15,014 nucleotides of DNA from contig CAMORE010000043.1 in the NCBI GenBank assembly GCA_946623365.1, forward strand, positions 1 to 15,014, written 5' to 3'. Under the pieces are notes generated by a model. The model did no database searches. It saw only the letters and a list, made by a program, of their open reading frames with translations, and was not told the origin of the DNA. The translations under genes and the position numbers were made by a program. Below are positions 6,915 through 14,691 of this stretch, in pieces (the first letter of the stretch is position 1; every line of letters starts with the position of its first letter). Source of the DNA: an uncultured Acinetobacter sp. (GTDB lineage: Bacteria > Cyanobacteriota > Vampirovibrionia > Gastranaerophilales > Gastranaerophilaceae).

Positions 6915-8088
6915 TTGTAACTCTGGATTTTGCGTATTTATATTCTTCCGAATCAGGCTCAGAAAACATCATTACTCTGGAGAAATATTTGTTAGCTGTT
7001 TTAAAATCACCTTTCTGATAACTGTTTGCTCCTTTTTCAATATTATTTTGTATTGCTTTTTTCTCAGGGTTTAAAAATAATTTCAGCTGCTCTATCTTTT
7101 CTCTTAAATCTTCATATATATCTTCATTTAAGAGAGTACAGTTCTCATATTCAAACAGTGCAAAATGAAAATTATTCTCTTTATAGTAATTATCTCCCCA
7201 TTCTTTATGCCCAACGTAACTTTTTTCATCAAATGTAGAATTTAATTCCTTCACAACTTTCATAGTCGTCAAATATTCTTCTTGATTATGAATAACAAGC
7301 GGTAAGAGCCTTCTCATAGAACAATATGCCGCAGTATAATCTCCAAGGTTTATGAATACGGAAGTTAGCAATTGCAACACTTCCAGAGAACGATTATCAA
7401 GACAATATGCTTGTTTTAAATATATCATTGCATGCATATTGTCACTTTCTTCTAAATAAGATTTTCCGAGTAACAAATTGATTTCATAATTTGTCGGCAA
7501 ATTTTTATATGCAAAAGTTAATAACTCAATTGCTGATTTATAATCCTTTTTTTGGAACGCAATTTTTGCTTTTTGCAAAAATTCGGTTCCTATTTTTGTG
7601 TACTCATCTATACTTTGCTTGACAGTATTATATGATGAGTTTTTCTCTTGAGCGTATTTCAAATACTTTTCATAATAAAATACAGACTGAAACTTCATCC
7701 CGCAAGAAAAATATGAAGTTGCTAAATTTAAACATATTGTTTCATCCTCAGGACGATAAGCAAATGCACACGCCCAGTAATATATTGCATTTCTCAAATC
7801 TTCTTTTTTATAACATATATTACCGAGATATATGTAAGAAGGATTATCTCCTTTTTCTAAACCGGCTGACTTTTGGAAATATTCTTCTGCCTGCACTAAA
7901 TCACCCATTTTATAATAACATTTTCCGATTCGATGATAAAGTTTATAGGAAATACTTGTATTAATCAGGCTCAAATACAGCTTTAATGCAGCTTTATAAT
8001 CACCCTTCATATAATGATTTCGAGCTGCTTCCAATTTTTTATCTTCAATATTTGAATTGTCAACTATATAGTAATCCGACGACGCCAT
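6907..8088 (-). CDS. tetratricopeptide-repeat (TPR) protein
   Basis: This 393-aa protein is built of TPR-like helix pairs. Clear units are near residues 20-42 (NHYMKGDYKAALKLY), 51-75 (GKCYYKMGDLVQAEEYFQKS), 84-112, 117-145, 170-200 (AFQKKDYKSAIELL), 204-234 (LLGKSYLEESDNMHAMIYLKQA), 238-260, 293-320 and 345-372 (GANSYQKGDFKTANKYFS). TPR arrays are protein-binding scaffolds; the partner cannot be read from the sequence. I see no signal peptide or membrane helix, so it is probably cytoplasmic. The ATG at 8088 lacks a clear Shine-Dalgarno sequence, but the upstream 111-aa gene ends only 18 bases away, so coupled translation is likely. It overlaps the downstream YkgJ-like gene by 8 bases, which hints that the three products work together. 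Confidence 0.87.
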   Translation of the reverse strand: MASSDYYIVDNSNIEDKKLEAARNHYMKGDYKAALKLYLSLINTSISYKLYHRIGKCYYKMGDLVQAEEYFQKSAGLEKGDNPSYIYLGNICYKKEDLRNAIYYWACAFAYRPEDETICLNLATSYFSCGMKFQSVFYYEKYLKYAQEKNSSYNTVKQSIDEYTKIGTEFLQKAKIAFQKKDYKSAIELLTFAYKNLPTNYEINLLLGKSYLEESDNMHAMIYLKQAYCLDNRSLEVLQLLTSVFINLGDYTAAYCSMRRLLPLVIHNQEEYLTTMKVVKELNSTFDEKSYVGHKEWGDNYYKENNFHFALFEYENCTLLNEDIYEDLREKIEQLKLFLNPEKKAIQNNIEKGANSYQKGDFKTANKYFSRVMMFSEPDSEEYKYAKSRVTNV

Positions 8089-8106
8089 AGTTGTATTCTA
8101 TCATAT

Positions 8107-8442
8107 CTAAGCGTTTAAATCATCCCATAATTTAGAATTTGTTACAAGATTAGCCGCGCTGTCTTCTTCAAACGGATCAACTATTCCGTCTGCAAACAAT
8201 TCTTGAATTTTTTCCATATATGACAAATCTTCAGGGTTTTCAGAAGCTATTTTGGCAAATTTTTTGATATCTAAATCCCGCTGAAAAAGCTGCATTGCAT
8301 TAGCAGATATTTCTGTTTTATCAACATACGGATTTTTTGCATAATTATTTTTTTGCAAAGAGGAGCGTACATTTGTAAGATTAATTACATTTGCTGCATT
8401 ATTAAATTGTAACAGATTATTATCGTTGATATTATTGAACAT
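8107..8442 (-). CDS. hypothetical protein, 111 aa, with a weak FlgM-like motif
   Basis: I do not recognise this 111-aa protein. The first ~30 residues are rich in Asn (FNNINDNNLLQFNNAANVIN) and probably disordered. The middle has DKTEISANAMQLFQ, which resembles the D-x-x-E-I-S-x-x-A segment seen in FlgM-type anti-sigma factors. The end is acidic and helical (SYMEKIQELFADGIVDPFEED). The resemblance is short and no flagellar gene is in view, so I do not call it FlgM. A similar motif, DVVEISQKAL, occurs in the sigma-like protein near the right edge. It precedes the TPR gene by 18 bases on the same strand and is probably in the same operon. The ATG at 8440-8442 has a GGGG stretch upstream as a possible ribosome binding site. 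Confidence 0.75.
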   Translation of the reverse strand: MFNNINDNNLLQFNNAANVINLTNVRSSLQKNNYAKNPYVDKTEISANAMQLFQRDLDIKKFAKIASENPEDLSYMEKIQELFADGIVDPFEEDSAANLVTNSKLWDDLNA

Positions 8443-8564
8443 TTAGCCCCAATCTCCCCAATTATTTTCTTTCATTATTATATATATTTTGGGTTTTGTT
8501 ATCATCTGTTTAGATGATTTCTGTTTGATTTTGCTAAAGTTCTATTTGAAAAAATAATCTTAAA

Positions 8565-9524
8565 TTAGCAAGATTTTTGTTTTATACCGTTTGCCCAATC
8601 TTTTGCAAGCATTTCGCCTTTGCCTTCCGGTTTAACTTTTATCAGTCTTAAGATTCCTGCTCCTGTTTTTACATCAATTCCTTGCTTGGAAAATCTTACA
8701 AATTCGCCTGTTTGTCCGTCAATATTTTCGTCCAAAGGCTCTGTTTCCATAACTTTAATTATTTTATCGTTGTATTTGAAAAATGCCCCCGGACATTTAT
8801 AAACTCCTCTTACAAGATTATGAATGTCTTGTGCGGATTTTTCCCAATTTATCTGGCACTCTTCTTTTTTTAATTTATCCGCAAAACACAAACCTTCTTC
8901 ACATTGTTTTTCCGGCTTTAATGTTCCTTCTTTTAATCCTATTAAAGTTTTTTCTAAAAGCTCAGGAGAATGGGATGCACATATTTCGAATAATTCAATA
9001 CAATTCATATTCGGGGTAATTGTAATAGGTTCTTTCATGCAAATATCCCCGCAGTCAAGTCCAAGCTCCGTAATCATTGTACATATCCCTGTAATAGAAT
9101 CACCGTTCATTATTGCTCTTTGAATCGGATTTGCTCCTCTGTATTTAGGGAGTAATGAAACATGAAGATTAATTGTTTCATATTTGGGAATATCCAAAAC
9201 TTCTTGCGATAATATTTGACCAAACGCAAAAGTCACAAAAAAATCAGGTTTTAATTGAGCTAATTCTTCTATAATATCAGGCTCTTTTCTTATTGATTTA
9301 GGTTGAAAAACTCTTATATTATGTTCTATTGCAAATTTTTTTATCGGGCTCCAAGTTAATTTTTGTCCTCTTCCTGACGGTTTATCAGGCTGAGTAACAA
9401 CTGCCAAAACTTCAAATTTATCAGAATTATAAAAATGTTCTAAAGAGGGCAATCCTATATCAGGAGTTCCGAAATATATAACACTTATTTTTTCCATATT
9501 TGTATTTCTAAAGCTTTCTTTCAT
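8565..9524 (-). CDS. fmt: methionyl-tRNA formyltransferase Fmt
   Basis: This 319-aa enzyme transfers a formyl group from 10-formyl-tetrahydrofolate to methionyl-initiator tRNA in the cytoplasm. The N-terminal GART-type domain has the opening VIYFGTPDIG, the loop QPDKPSGRGQKL, and the catalytic trio by family alignment: Asn119 and His121 in NLHVSLLPKYRGANPIQRAI and Asp157 in GLDCGDI. The C-terminal domain (about 215 onward) is the tRNA-binding beta-barrel, with INWEKSAQDIHNLVRG and CPGAFF. The start is uncertain. The ATG at 9524 has a weak AGG seven bases upstream; an in-frame ATG at 9497 would give a 310-aa protein whose N-terminus fits the family better but has no ribosome binding site. It lies 73 bases after the M16 peptidase gene in the tsaE-tsaB-peptidase-fmt series. 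No def (deformylase) gene is adjacent, although fmt and def are often paired. Confidence 0.96.
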   Translation of the reverse strand: MKESFRNTNMEKISVIYFGTPDIGLPSLEHFYNSDKFEVLAVVTQPDKPSGRGQKLTWSPIKKFAIEHNIRVFQPKSIRKEPDIIEELAQLKPDFFVTFAFGQILSQEVLDIPKYETINLHVSLLPKYRGANPIQRAIMNGDSITGICTMITELGLDCGDICMKEPITITPNMNCIELFEICASHSPELLEKTLIGLKEGTLKPEKQCEEGLCFADKLKKEECQINWEKSAQDIHNLVRGVYKCPGAFFKYNDKIIKVMETEPLDENIDGQTGEFVRFSKQGIDVKTGAGILRLIKVKPEGKGEMLAKDWANGIKQKSC

Positions 9525-9597
9525 AATAACGCCTATTTTTAATTATTTATGTTTTTGCGGTAAATCATTTAAAGTTCACCATAAAACTATACATTTT

Positions 9598-10923
9598 TTA
9601 TTTTTGGGGACTGAGAACGCTGACTACAACATGGTTTAAATCAAGATATTTTTGTGCTGCAATCTGCAAATCCTCTGCCGTAATATTTTCACATATAGGA
9701 ATATACTCTTCTGCCAATGCTAAATCATCACAAACAGTCATATAATAACCTATTGTTTCTCCTATATCGGAAACCGTTTCTACTTCACAGGCAAAACGGG
9801 ATTTTACTTTCTTTTTAGCCTTATTTAACTCTCTTTCCGTAATATTTGTTTTAATTTTTTCAATTTCTGCTTTTACAAGTTCAACTGCCTTTTCTTTAAA
9901 TTCAGGATTAAAATTTGCTTGTATAAAGAAATTGCACCCATCTCTAAATGTATAATTTTCCGCATCTATTACATTAAAGATGTGCTCTTCTTGGTTTTCT
10001 ATGAGATTTTGATATAATCTTGAACTTGAACCTTCGCCTAATATTATTGCAAGCATCTCCAAAGCAATAACATTTTTTAAATCTTTCGCTTGAGGACCTA
10101 AAAATCCAAACATCATAAACGAAGAATTAATGTTGGCTTCATTTTCTATATACAGCTGTTCTTTTATAGGCGTATCCGGTTGAATATTTCTAACTGGAGG
10201 CTCCGGTCTTTCTCCCCAATGAAATTCATTGATAACTTTATTTAAGACTTTTTCCGAGTCAAAATCACCAACAACAATGGTTGTTACATTTTTTGGAGAA
10301 TAAAAAGTTCTATAATAATCCATTACCTCTTTTTGTGAAACTTGAGAAATTATTTCCGGAGTACCTATTACATCACGTTTATAAGGATGAGAAGTATACA
10401 TTGCATTGTTTGTAGCGTTATAAACTTTAGTCCAAGGCTGATCTTTTCTCATTCTAATTTCTTCAATTACAACATGACGTTCACGCTTATCGGTTACATT
10501 TTTATCATTAACGTCAAAAGGTGCACCCATTTCATAATCAGGAATTACAGGGTCAGTCATCATATCCGCATGAAGCTCTATTGCAGTATTAAAGTTTTCA
10601 TCCCCGTCACCTTTAGGCAAAGTTACATAATAAAAAGTATAATCTTTCCAAGTTGCTGCGTTTACAATAGCACCTTTTGCTTCCAAAATCTTGTCAAATT
10701 CTCCGGCTTTATGCTTATGAGTTCCTTTAAACATTAAATGTTCAAGAAAATGTGAAATTCCGTTATTCTTTTCATTTTCATTGATTGAACCGGTTTTAAC
10801 CCAAGAAGACACATTAATCATATCTCCTTCTTTATGAGCCAAAACTATCTTGTGACCGTTGTCTTGTTCATATATTTCTATTTCTCTTGTTAAGTACGGA
10901 TATTTTATTAATGTTTTTTTCAT
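9598..10923 (-). CDS. M16-family zinc peptidase (insulinase/processing-peptidase type)
   Basis: This 441-aa protein is an M16 metallopeptidase with the inverted zinc motif HFLEH (His58, Glu61, His62) in GISHFLEHLMFKGT. The third zinc ligand is probably a glutamate in VVIEEIRMRKDQPW (Glu154 or Glu155). The second, non-catalytic half has the usual YYRTFYSPKNVTTIVVGDFD and GEGSSSRLYQNLIE segments. About 440 residues, two M16 domains, is standard for bacterial members that degrade peptides or process precursors. I see no signal peptide, so it is probably cytoplasmic. Between the N-domain helix and the EEIR motif there is an apparent extra stretch (about residues 132-146, MGAPFDVNDKNVTDK) compared with typical members. 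The ATG at 10923 has GAGGT four bases upstream (10928-10932). It lies 47 bases after tsaB. Confidence 0.93.
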   Translation of the reverse strand: MKKTLIKYPYLTREIEIYEQDNGHKIVLAHKEGDMINVSSWVKTGSINENEKNNGISHFLEHLMFKGTHKHKAGEFDKILEAKGAIVNAATWKDYTFYYVTLPKGDGDENFNTAIELHADMMTDPVIPDYEMGAPFDVNDKNVTDKRERHVVIEEIRMRKDQPWTKVYNATNNAMYTSHPYKRDVIGTPEIISQVSQKEVMDYYRTFYSPKNVTTIVVGDFDSEKVLNKVINEFHWGERPEPPVRNIQPDTPIKEQLYIENEANINSSFMMFGFLGPQAKDLKNVIALEMLAIILGEGSSSRLYQNLIENQEEHIFNVIDAENYTFRDGCNFFIQANFNPEFKEKAVELVKAEIEKIKTNITERELNKAKKKVKSRFACEVETVSDIGETIGYYMTVCDDLALAEEYIPICENITAEDLQIAAQKYLDLNHVVVSVLSPQK

Positions 10924-10970
10924 AGTTACCTCATACGATTTTTCTTTATGTTTTTAGGATTTCCCTAATA

Positions 10971-11585
10971 TTATTTTCCGAATACAGGAGGAGGCTGAAT
11001 ATATAAAGGCTTAAGTTTTCTCCAATCTGTTTGTTCTTTTGTGAGAGCAATCTTTGATAAAATGTCACCGAGCGGATATTCTCCTGATTGATAAGAAATT
11101 GCAAAGTCTGCATTTTTACTTATTCTCTCTTGAAGACTGTTGTCTGTAATAACCCTTCTTCCTTTAACCAGTTTGTCAACTTCTTCTAAATCTATAGCAC
11201 CTTTAATCCCGTTATCAAACACATATGCTTTATTTTTTCTTGCATCGAGAACAACCATATCACTATCACCCAGTATTTTTGATAAAATCTCTAAAGAAGA
11301 AACGCCGACCGCTTTAATATTTAACTGCTGCGCAAGAACTCTTGCAACTGTAGTACACGCTCTTATTCCGGTAAAACTTCCGGGACCTATATCTGAAGCT
11401 ATCATACTTATATCTTTTGGTTCTAAACTTGCTTCTTTAAGAACTTTTACCACAGTTGATATTAAATATGCCGAATGATAATTTTCACTATCAGACTTAA
11501 TAATCTCGCTTTTTATAATCTTATTATCATCATTTAATGTGATGTATGTTTTATCAAGGCAAGTATCTATTGCTAATATTTTCAT
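10971..11585 (-). CDS. tsaB: tRNA t6A37 biosynthesis protein TsaB
   Basis: This 204-aa protein is TsaB (YeaZ), the inactive ASKHA-fold partner that binds TsaD and supports threonylcarbamoyl-adenosine formation at position 37 of ANN-decoding tRNAs. Family features include the opening ILAIDTCLDKTYI, the ENYHSAYL segment (residues 34-41), and the hallmark GPGSFTGIR at residues 67-75, followed by the helix leading to VGVSSLE. The C-terminal KPLYIQPP stretch matches the LYLRP-type end of the family. It is slightly shorter than typical members (about 220-230 residues), with a compact C-terminal half. Its ATG overlaps the tsaE stop as ATGA (11582-11585), a tight coupling fitting a shared complex. 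tsaD is not in the window. Confidence 0.95.
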   Translation of the reverse strand: MKILAIDTCLDKTYITLNDDNKIIKSEIIKSDSENYHSAYLISTVVKVLKEASLEPKDISMIASDIGPGSFTGIRACTTVARVLAQQLNIKAVGVSSLEILSKILGDSDMVVLDARKNKAYVFDNGIKGAIDLEEVDKLVKGRRVITDNSLQERISKNADFAISYQSGEYPLGDILSKIALTKEQTDWRKLKPLYIQPPPVFGK

Positions 11586-12052
11586 ACAGTTAATCCTTCA
11601 ATAACCTTTTTGTTCTTTTCACCGATTGATTTAAAGTCGTATATTCTTGAATCATCGTCATCATAAGTTACATTTATTTCAATTCTTTCAAAAGGTAATT
11701 CCCCTTGAGAAAATTCTGCCCACTCTACAAATGTAATCTTCTTTCCTTCAGAATATTCTCTCAATTCTTCAGTAATAGTGCTGATTCCTGTGTGTTCCAA
11801 TCTGTATAAATCAAAATGATAAACTGGAATATCAGCACTATGGTATTCATTTAATATAACAAAACTCGGACTGGTAACCTTTTCTTTTACTCCCAATGCT
11901 TCTGCAACAAATTTTACAAACGCAGTTTTTCCTGCTCCAATTTCTCCGTAAAGATTTATAAAGCATCCGTTTTCTTTTATCAGTGAAGCAAACTTATATG
12001 CAAGCTTCTTTGTATCATCTAATGATGAACATTTTTGTTTATAACTTTCCAT
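11582..12052 (-). CDS. tsaE: tRNA t6A37 biosynthesis ATPase TsaE
   Basis: This 156-aa protein is TsaE (YjeE), the P-loop ATPase of the bacterial t6A complex with TsaB and TsaD. The Walker A motif GEIGAGKT is at residues 36-43, followed by the family's VTSPSFVILNEY (59-70), the Walker B-like YHFDLYRL (78-85) and ITFVEWAE (106-113). The length is normal. The ATG at 12052 has no clear Shine-Dalgarno sequence, and the region directly upstream is the C-rich strand of the minisatellite at 12078-12226. The 5' leader of this transcript may therefore run through the repeat. It is the first gene of the tsaE-tsaB pair, joined by an ATGA overlap. Confidence 0.95.
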   Translation of the reverse strand: MESYKQKCSSLDDTKKLAYKFASLIKENGCFINLYGEIGAGKTAFVKFVAEALGVKEKVTSPSFVILNEYHSADIPVYHFDLYRLEHTGISTITEELREYSEGKKITFVEWAEFSQGELPFERIEINVTYDDDDSRIYDFKSIGEKNKKVIEGLTV

Positions 12053-12077
12053 ATAAAAATTTTACCACGAACTAAAC

Positions 12078-12226
12078 GGGGGGTAAATGGAGGGGTAAAT
12101 GGGAGGGGTAAATGGGGGGTAAATATATTTAGGGGTAAATGGAGGGGTAAATGGGGGTAAATATATTTAGGGGCAAATGTAGCAGTAAATATAGGGGTAA
12201 AGGGGCAAAGGGGCAAATATATTTAG
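12078..12226. repeat. G-rich minisatellite of GGGGTAAAT-type units with G-quadruplex potential
   Basis: The plus strand holds twelve runs of three to six G separated mostly by TAAAT, TAAATGGA or TAAATATATTTA. There are three higher-order blocks. The first two end in TAAATATATTTAG (12120-12132 and 12158-12170) and the third in CAAATATATTTAG (12214-12226). The first two blocks are nearly identical; the third is more degenerate, with CAAA and GTAGCAGTAAAT variants. In 12092-12119 four G-runs are separated by loops of 5, 1 and 5 bases, fitting the usual quadruplex rule (G3+, loops 1-7). The array runs from the stop of the 472-aa gene to the tsaE leader. An open frame across it encodes only Pro/Phe/Thr-rich low-complexity peptide and is not a gene. 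Confidence 0.9.
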
Positions 12227-13645
12227 CTAAGCATTCAGGGGATTTGAAAGCAACTGTTCTACAACAGCTCTGATGTCACCTTTTTTCTGAATTGTTTTTT
12301 GCAGTTTACCGGCACAGATTCTCAATATTTTTGCATCAGTCTTATTTGACTGTGCTAAAAAAGAAAGTATATCTATAACAGCACCTGCATTTTTAACTTT
12401 TGAATTAGCGATTTTTGCTATTGTTATAAAATCCGGATTTGATAATATTCTGGTATCCATTCCTTCAAATAATTCTAATTTATCCGAATAAATATTTTTC
12501 CCTTTTACTGTTGTTTTATCTAAGAATGTTTTTACTATTTGGATAGCATTTGGTTGTCCTTCAAAAGAATATAATACTTTTATCAAACTTCCTTTTTGTT
12601 CTTTATTTAGTCCGCTAATTAACTCTTGTAATACTTGTTTTTCTTCTAATGTAGTTGCATATTTTAATAAATCTTTATCAGTAGCAAAGACATTTGGTTT
12701 TTTAAGTTTACCCAAAAGCAAATTTTTCCAATAACTTCTTCTATCTTTTTTCACAATATCAATAGCTGCTTCATAGCCTTTAGAAATAGATTCAGTTATA
12801 AATGTTTCGCCTTTAGGTGTTCCGAAGAAATATCTATCTACTTCGCCTGTTACTTGATATGCAGGCTTTTCCATATCAAGCCAATAATTTATTTTATCAA
12901 ATCTTCTTACTTGTTCACTTCCTGCATTTTCGGGATTAGCGTAATTTCTGTGAACAGACTCTCTAAGTCTTTCTATTAATCCTTTTCCTGTTTTTTCTTG
13001 TAAATGTTTTTCTATACTTTCAATAGTAGGCTCACAAAGGAACTTTCTTGTTTTTACATCGATGCAGCCCAAAAGTTCCCGTTGAATTTCTTCCTCGAAC
13101 TTATGTATTCCCATTTCTCGTTCGGTCACTCTGCGTTTATAATCTTTATCAAAGAACTTGCATACTGATTCTTTTACACCGGAAAAATTTCTTCTAAAAA
13201 TATCTCTTATTCTATTATTTTTTTCTAATGCGTGTTCAAGTTCATGACCAACTGTTGAACTCATAAATACTTGCAGTTGTGGCAGTTCAGTTTCTAATCT
13301 GCTAAAAGGAATCCAAATCGGCCACTTTTTTGTTCCGTTTTCAATAACAGCTGCTGCAAAAGGTAATTGCAAATACTCATTTATTTCTTCTTCAGTATGT
13401 CCTGTTCTTCTGAAAACATCTATTGCTTCTTCATTTGTTGTGAGAAGTTTAGGTCGGCACCTTTTAGGAACTGTTTGAGAAAAAATTTGTTCAATTTCTT
13501 CCTTATTTACCATTCTTCCGACTTCTTTTGATTTATCAGCAACTTTTTTGCCTGTTTCAGTAGCAATACGAATACAGGCTTTTCTTGATAAAATGCCAAA
13601 CTTTGATGTTAAATTTGTTATTGCTGTCCCAAATGATGATGCCAT
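12227..13645 (-). CDS. hypothetical protein, 472 aa, with HELEH zincin-like motif
   Basis: I do not recognise the family of this 472-aa protein. Residues 130-140 read STVGHELEHAL, a proper HExxH zinc-metallopeptidase motif (His134, Glu135, His138) in a helical setting. A later EKPAYQVTGEVD segment (Glu259, Glu268) resembles the helix carrying the third zinc ligand in gluzincin-like enzymes. The first ~40 residues have a small-residue, weakly hydrophobic start without a clear cleavage site. The C-terminal ~170 residues are helical and repeat-like (ISGLNKEQKGSLIKVL, TIAKIANSKVKNAGAVIDILS). The ATG at 13645 follows AGGGGA (13651-13656) within a 56-bp leader that is almost identical to the one before the next gene. 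The gene ends directly against the minisatellite. Metallopeptidase activity is inference; the substrate is unknown. Confidence 0.8.
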   Translation of the reverse strand: MASSFGTAITNLTSKFGILSRKACIRIATETGKKVADKSKEVGRMVNKEEIEQIFSQTVPKRCRPKLLTTNEEAIDVFRRTGHTEEEINEYLQLPFAAAVIENGTKKWPIWIPFSRLETELPQLQVFMSSTVGHELEHALEKNNRIRDIFRRNFSGVKESVCKFFDKDYKRRVTEREMGIHKFEEEIQRELLGCIDVKTRKFLCEPTIESIEKHLQEKTGKGLIERLRESVHRNYANPENAGSEQVRRFDKINYWLDMEKPAYQVTGEVDRYFFGTPKGETFITESISKGYEAAIDIVKKDRRSYWKNLLLGKLKKPNVFATDKDLLKYATTLEEKQVLQELISGLNKEQKGSLIKVLYSFEGQPNAIQIVKTFLDKTTVKGKNIYSDKLELFEGMDTRILSNPDFITIAKIANSKVKNAGAVIDILSFLAQSNKTDAKILRICAGKLQKTIQKKGDIRAVVEQLLSNPLNA

Positions 13646-13647
13646 TA

Positions 13648-13703
13648 TAATCCCCTATAAAATCTTACATATATATAAAGTATTTTTGTTCTCGGAAATT
13701 GCC
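13648..13703 (-). promoter_or_regulatory. 56-bp leader, copy 1 (upstream of the HELEH-protein gene)
   Basis: This segment matches 14692-14747 at 53 of 56 positions without gaps. Read on the minus strand it contains an AT-rich TTTATATATATGTAAGAT region that could hold the -10 element, and it ends with AGGGGA (13651-13656) five bases before the ATG. It lies between the stop of the sigma-like gene and the start of the 472-aa gene, so the downstream gene probably has its own promoter, shared in type with its neighbour. Confidence 0.75.
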
Positions 13704-13709
13704 TTTTTA

Positions 13710-14687
13710 TTATAAATAGTAATTATTACTGTCTTTTGTTTTGCGTAAAAATCTATATCCGTCATAATCAGCTTCTTTTGCAGCAGCATTTTCCGCAGCT
13801 TTTTGACTGAATTTGATTCTCTCCGCTTTAAAATCGCCTTGTTTTGCCAGTTCAAATTGTTGTCGTAGTTTTGGTAACGCCCTTTTTATAATATCTTTCG
13901 CTCTCTTTGGTGTTAACCAGAAATACTCCGCAATTTCTTTTATTGTCTTATCTTCACGTAAATATTGTTCAAGAGAATCTGCCTCCCGTCCTCTTAAGTG
14001 TCTGTGAGCATATTTCCACAGGTAGTCTTCGTAGTCTTTTGTTTCAAATAATTCAATTCCACTATCAGCAGCCTTTAAATCAGCTTTTGATAAACCAACT
14101 GTTTTTATTTCCTGTTTTATTACCGGCCTTGTTTCTTGTATTGTTTTTAAAATTCTATACGGGAACGATATGCCGTCTTGTTTGCTCTTTTTAGCTATTT
14201 CAAAAAATCTTAACCTAATATCTTGCAAGCAATCTTCGTATGTACTTCCTTTTTTTTGTTTTAATTCTTCTTTTGCTATTTGTTGCAAGTATTTATCAAT
14301 TTCTTCAAATGCTTTTGATTTTTCTTCTTTTGTTGTCGCAGTAAAATATCTTTTTAGTATTCTAAATTCTTTTTGAGCATCTGAAATAATATTGTATTGT
14401 GTAAGAGACCTTCTTACCTTTCCGACACTTACACCTAATTCGGAAGCTATTTCATTCAAACTCAATCCTTTATTAACAAGTTCTTGTAATGTTGCAGGTT
14501 CTAATGCGGTTTTAGTTGATTGTAACGCTTTTTGTGAAATTTCAACAACATCAGTCGATAACTGTTGAGGCATATATCTTAATCCTTCAACATTTGTAAT
14601 ATTCGGTTTTCTTACAAGCGAAGATTCAACAAGTTTTTCGCCCTGTTTGACTATAAAATTTAATGTTGTTTTATTAATTAATCCCAT
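13710..14687 (-). CDS. sigma-70-like regulatory protein with an additional N-terminal HTH
   Basis: This 325-aa protein has three readable parts. Residues 66-98 (LQELVNKGLSLNEIASELGVSVGKVRR) form a helix-turn-helix. Residues 149-165 (TYEDCLQDIRLRFFEIA) resemble the start of sigma-70 region 2, and a conserved-looking linker follows (FPYRILKTIQETRPVIKQEIK). Residues 222-277 match sigma-70 region 4: HLRGREADSLEQYL, then TIKEIAEYFWLTPKRAKDIIKRALPKLRQQ, a classic region 4.2 HTH. A true region-2 core-binding helix is hard to confirm, so it may be a divergent sigma factor or a sigma-derived DNA-binding regulator. Before the first HTH, residues 44-54 (STDVVEISQKA) share a D-x-x-E-I-S-x-x-A pattern with the 111-aa protein at 8107-8442. 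The ATG at 14687 follows AGGGGA (14695-14700) in the second copy of the 56-bp leader. Confidence 0.8.
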   Translation of the reverse strand: MGLINKTTLNFIVKQGEKLVESSLVRKPNITNVEGLRYMPQQLSTDVVEISQKALQSTKTALEPATLQELVNKGLSLNEIASELGVSVGKVRRSLTQYNIISDAQKEFRILKRYFTATTKEEKSKAFEEIDKYLQQIAKEELKQKKGSTYEDCLQDIRLRFFEIAKKSKQDGISFPYRILKTIQETRPVIKQEIKTVGLSKADLKAADSGIELFETKDYEDYLWKYAHRHLRGREADSLEQYLREDKTIKEIAEYFWLTPKRAKDIIKRALPKLRQQFELAKQGDFKAERIKFSQKAAENAAAKEADYDGYRFLRKTKDSNNYYL

Positions 14688-14691
14688 ATAG

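Noticed and set aside
8501..8518. 7-bp perfect hairpin ATCATCT-GTTT-AGATGAT downstream of fmt, considered as a terminator
   Set aside because: On the minus strand, the direction of fmt, it is followed by AACAAAAC rather than a T-run; the T-rich side faces the plus strand, where no gene ends.
12019..12216. 65-aa open frame on the minus strand rich in Pro, Phe, Thr and Leu
   Set aside because: It is a translation of the C-rich strand of the minisatellite and overlaps the start of tsaE; low complexity, no ribosome binding site.
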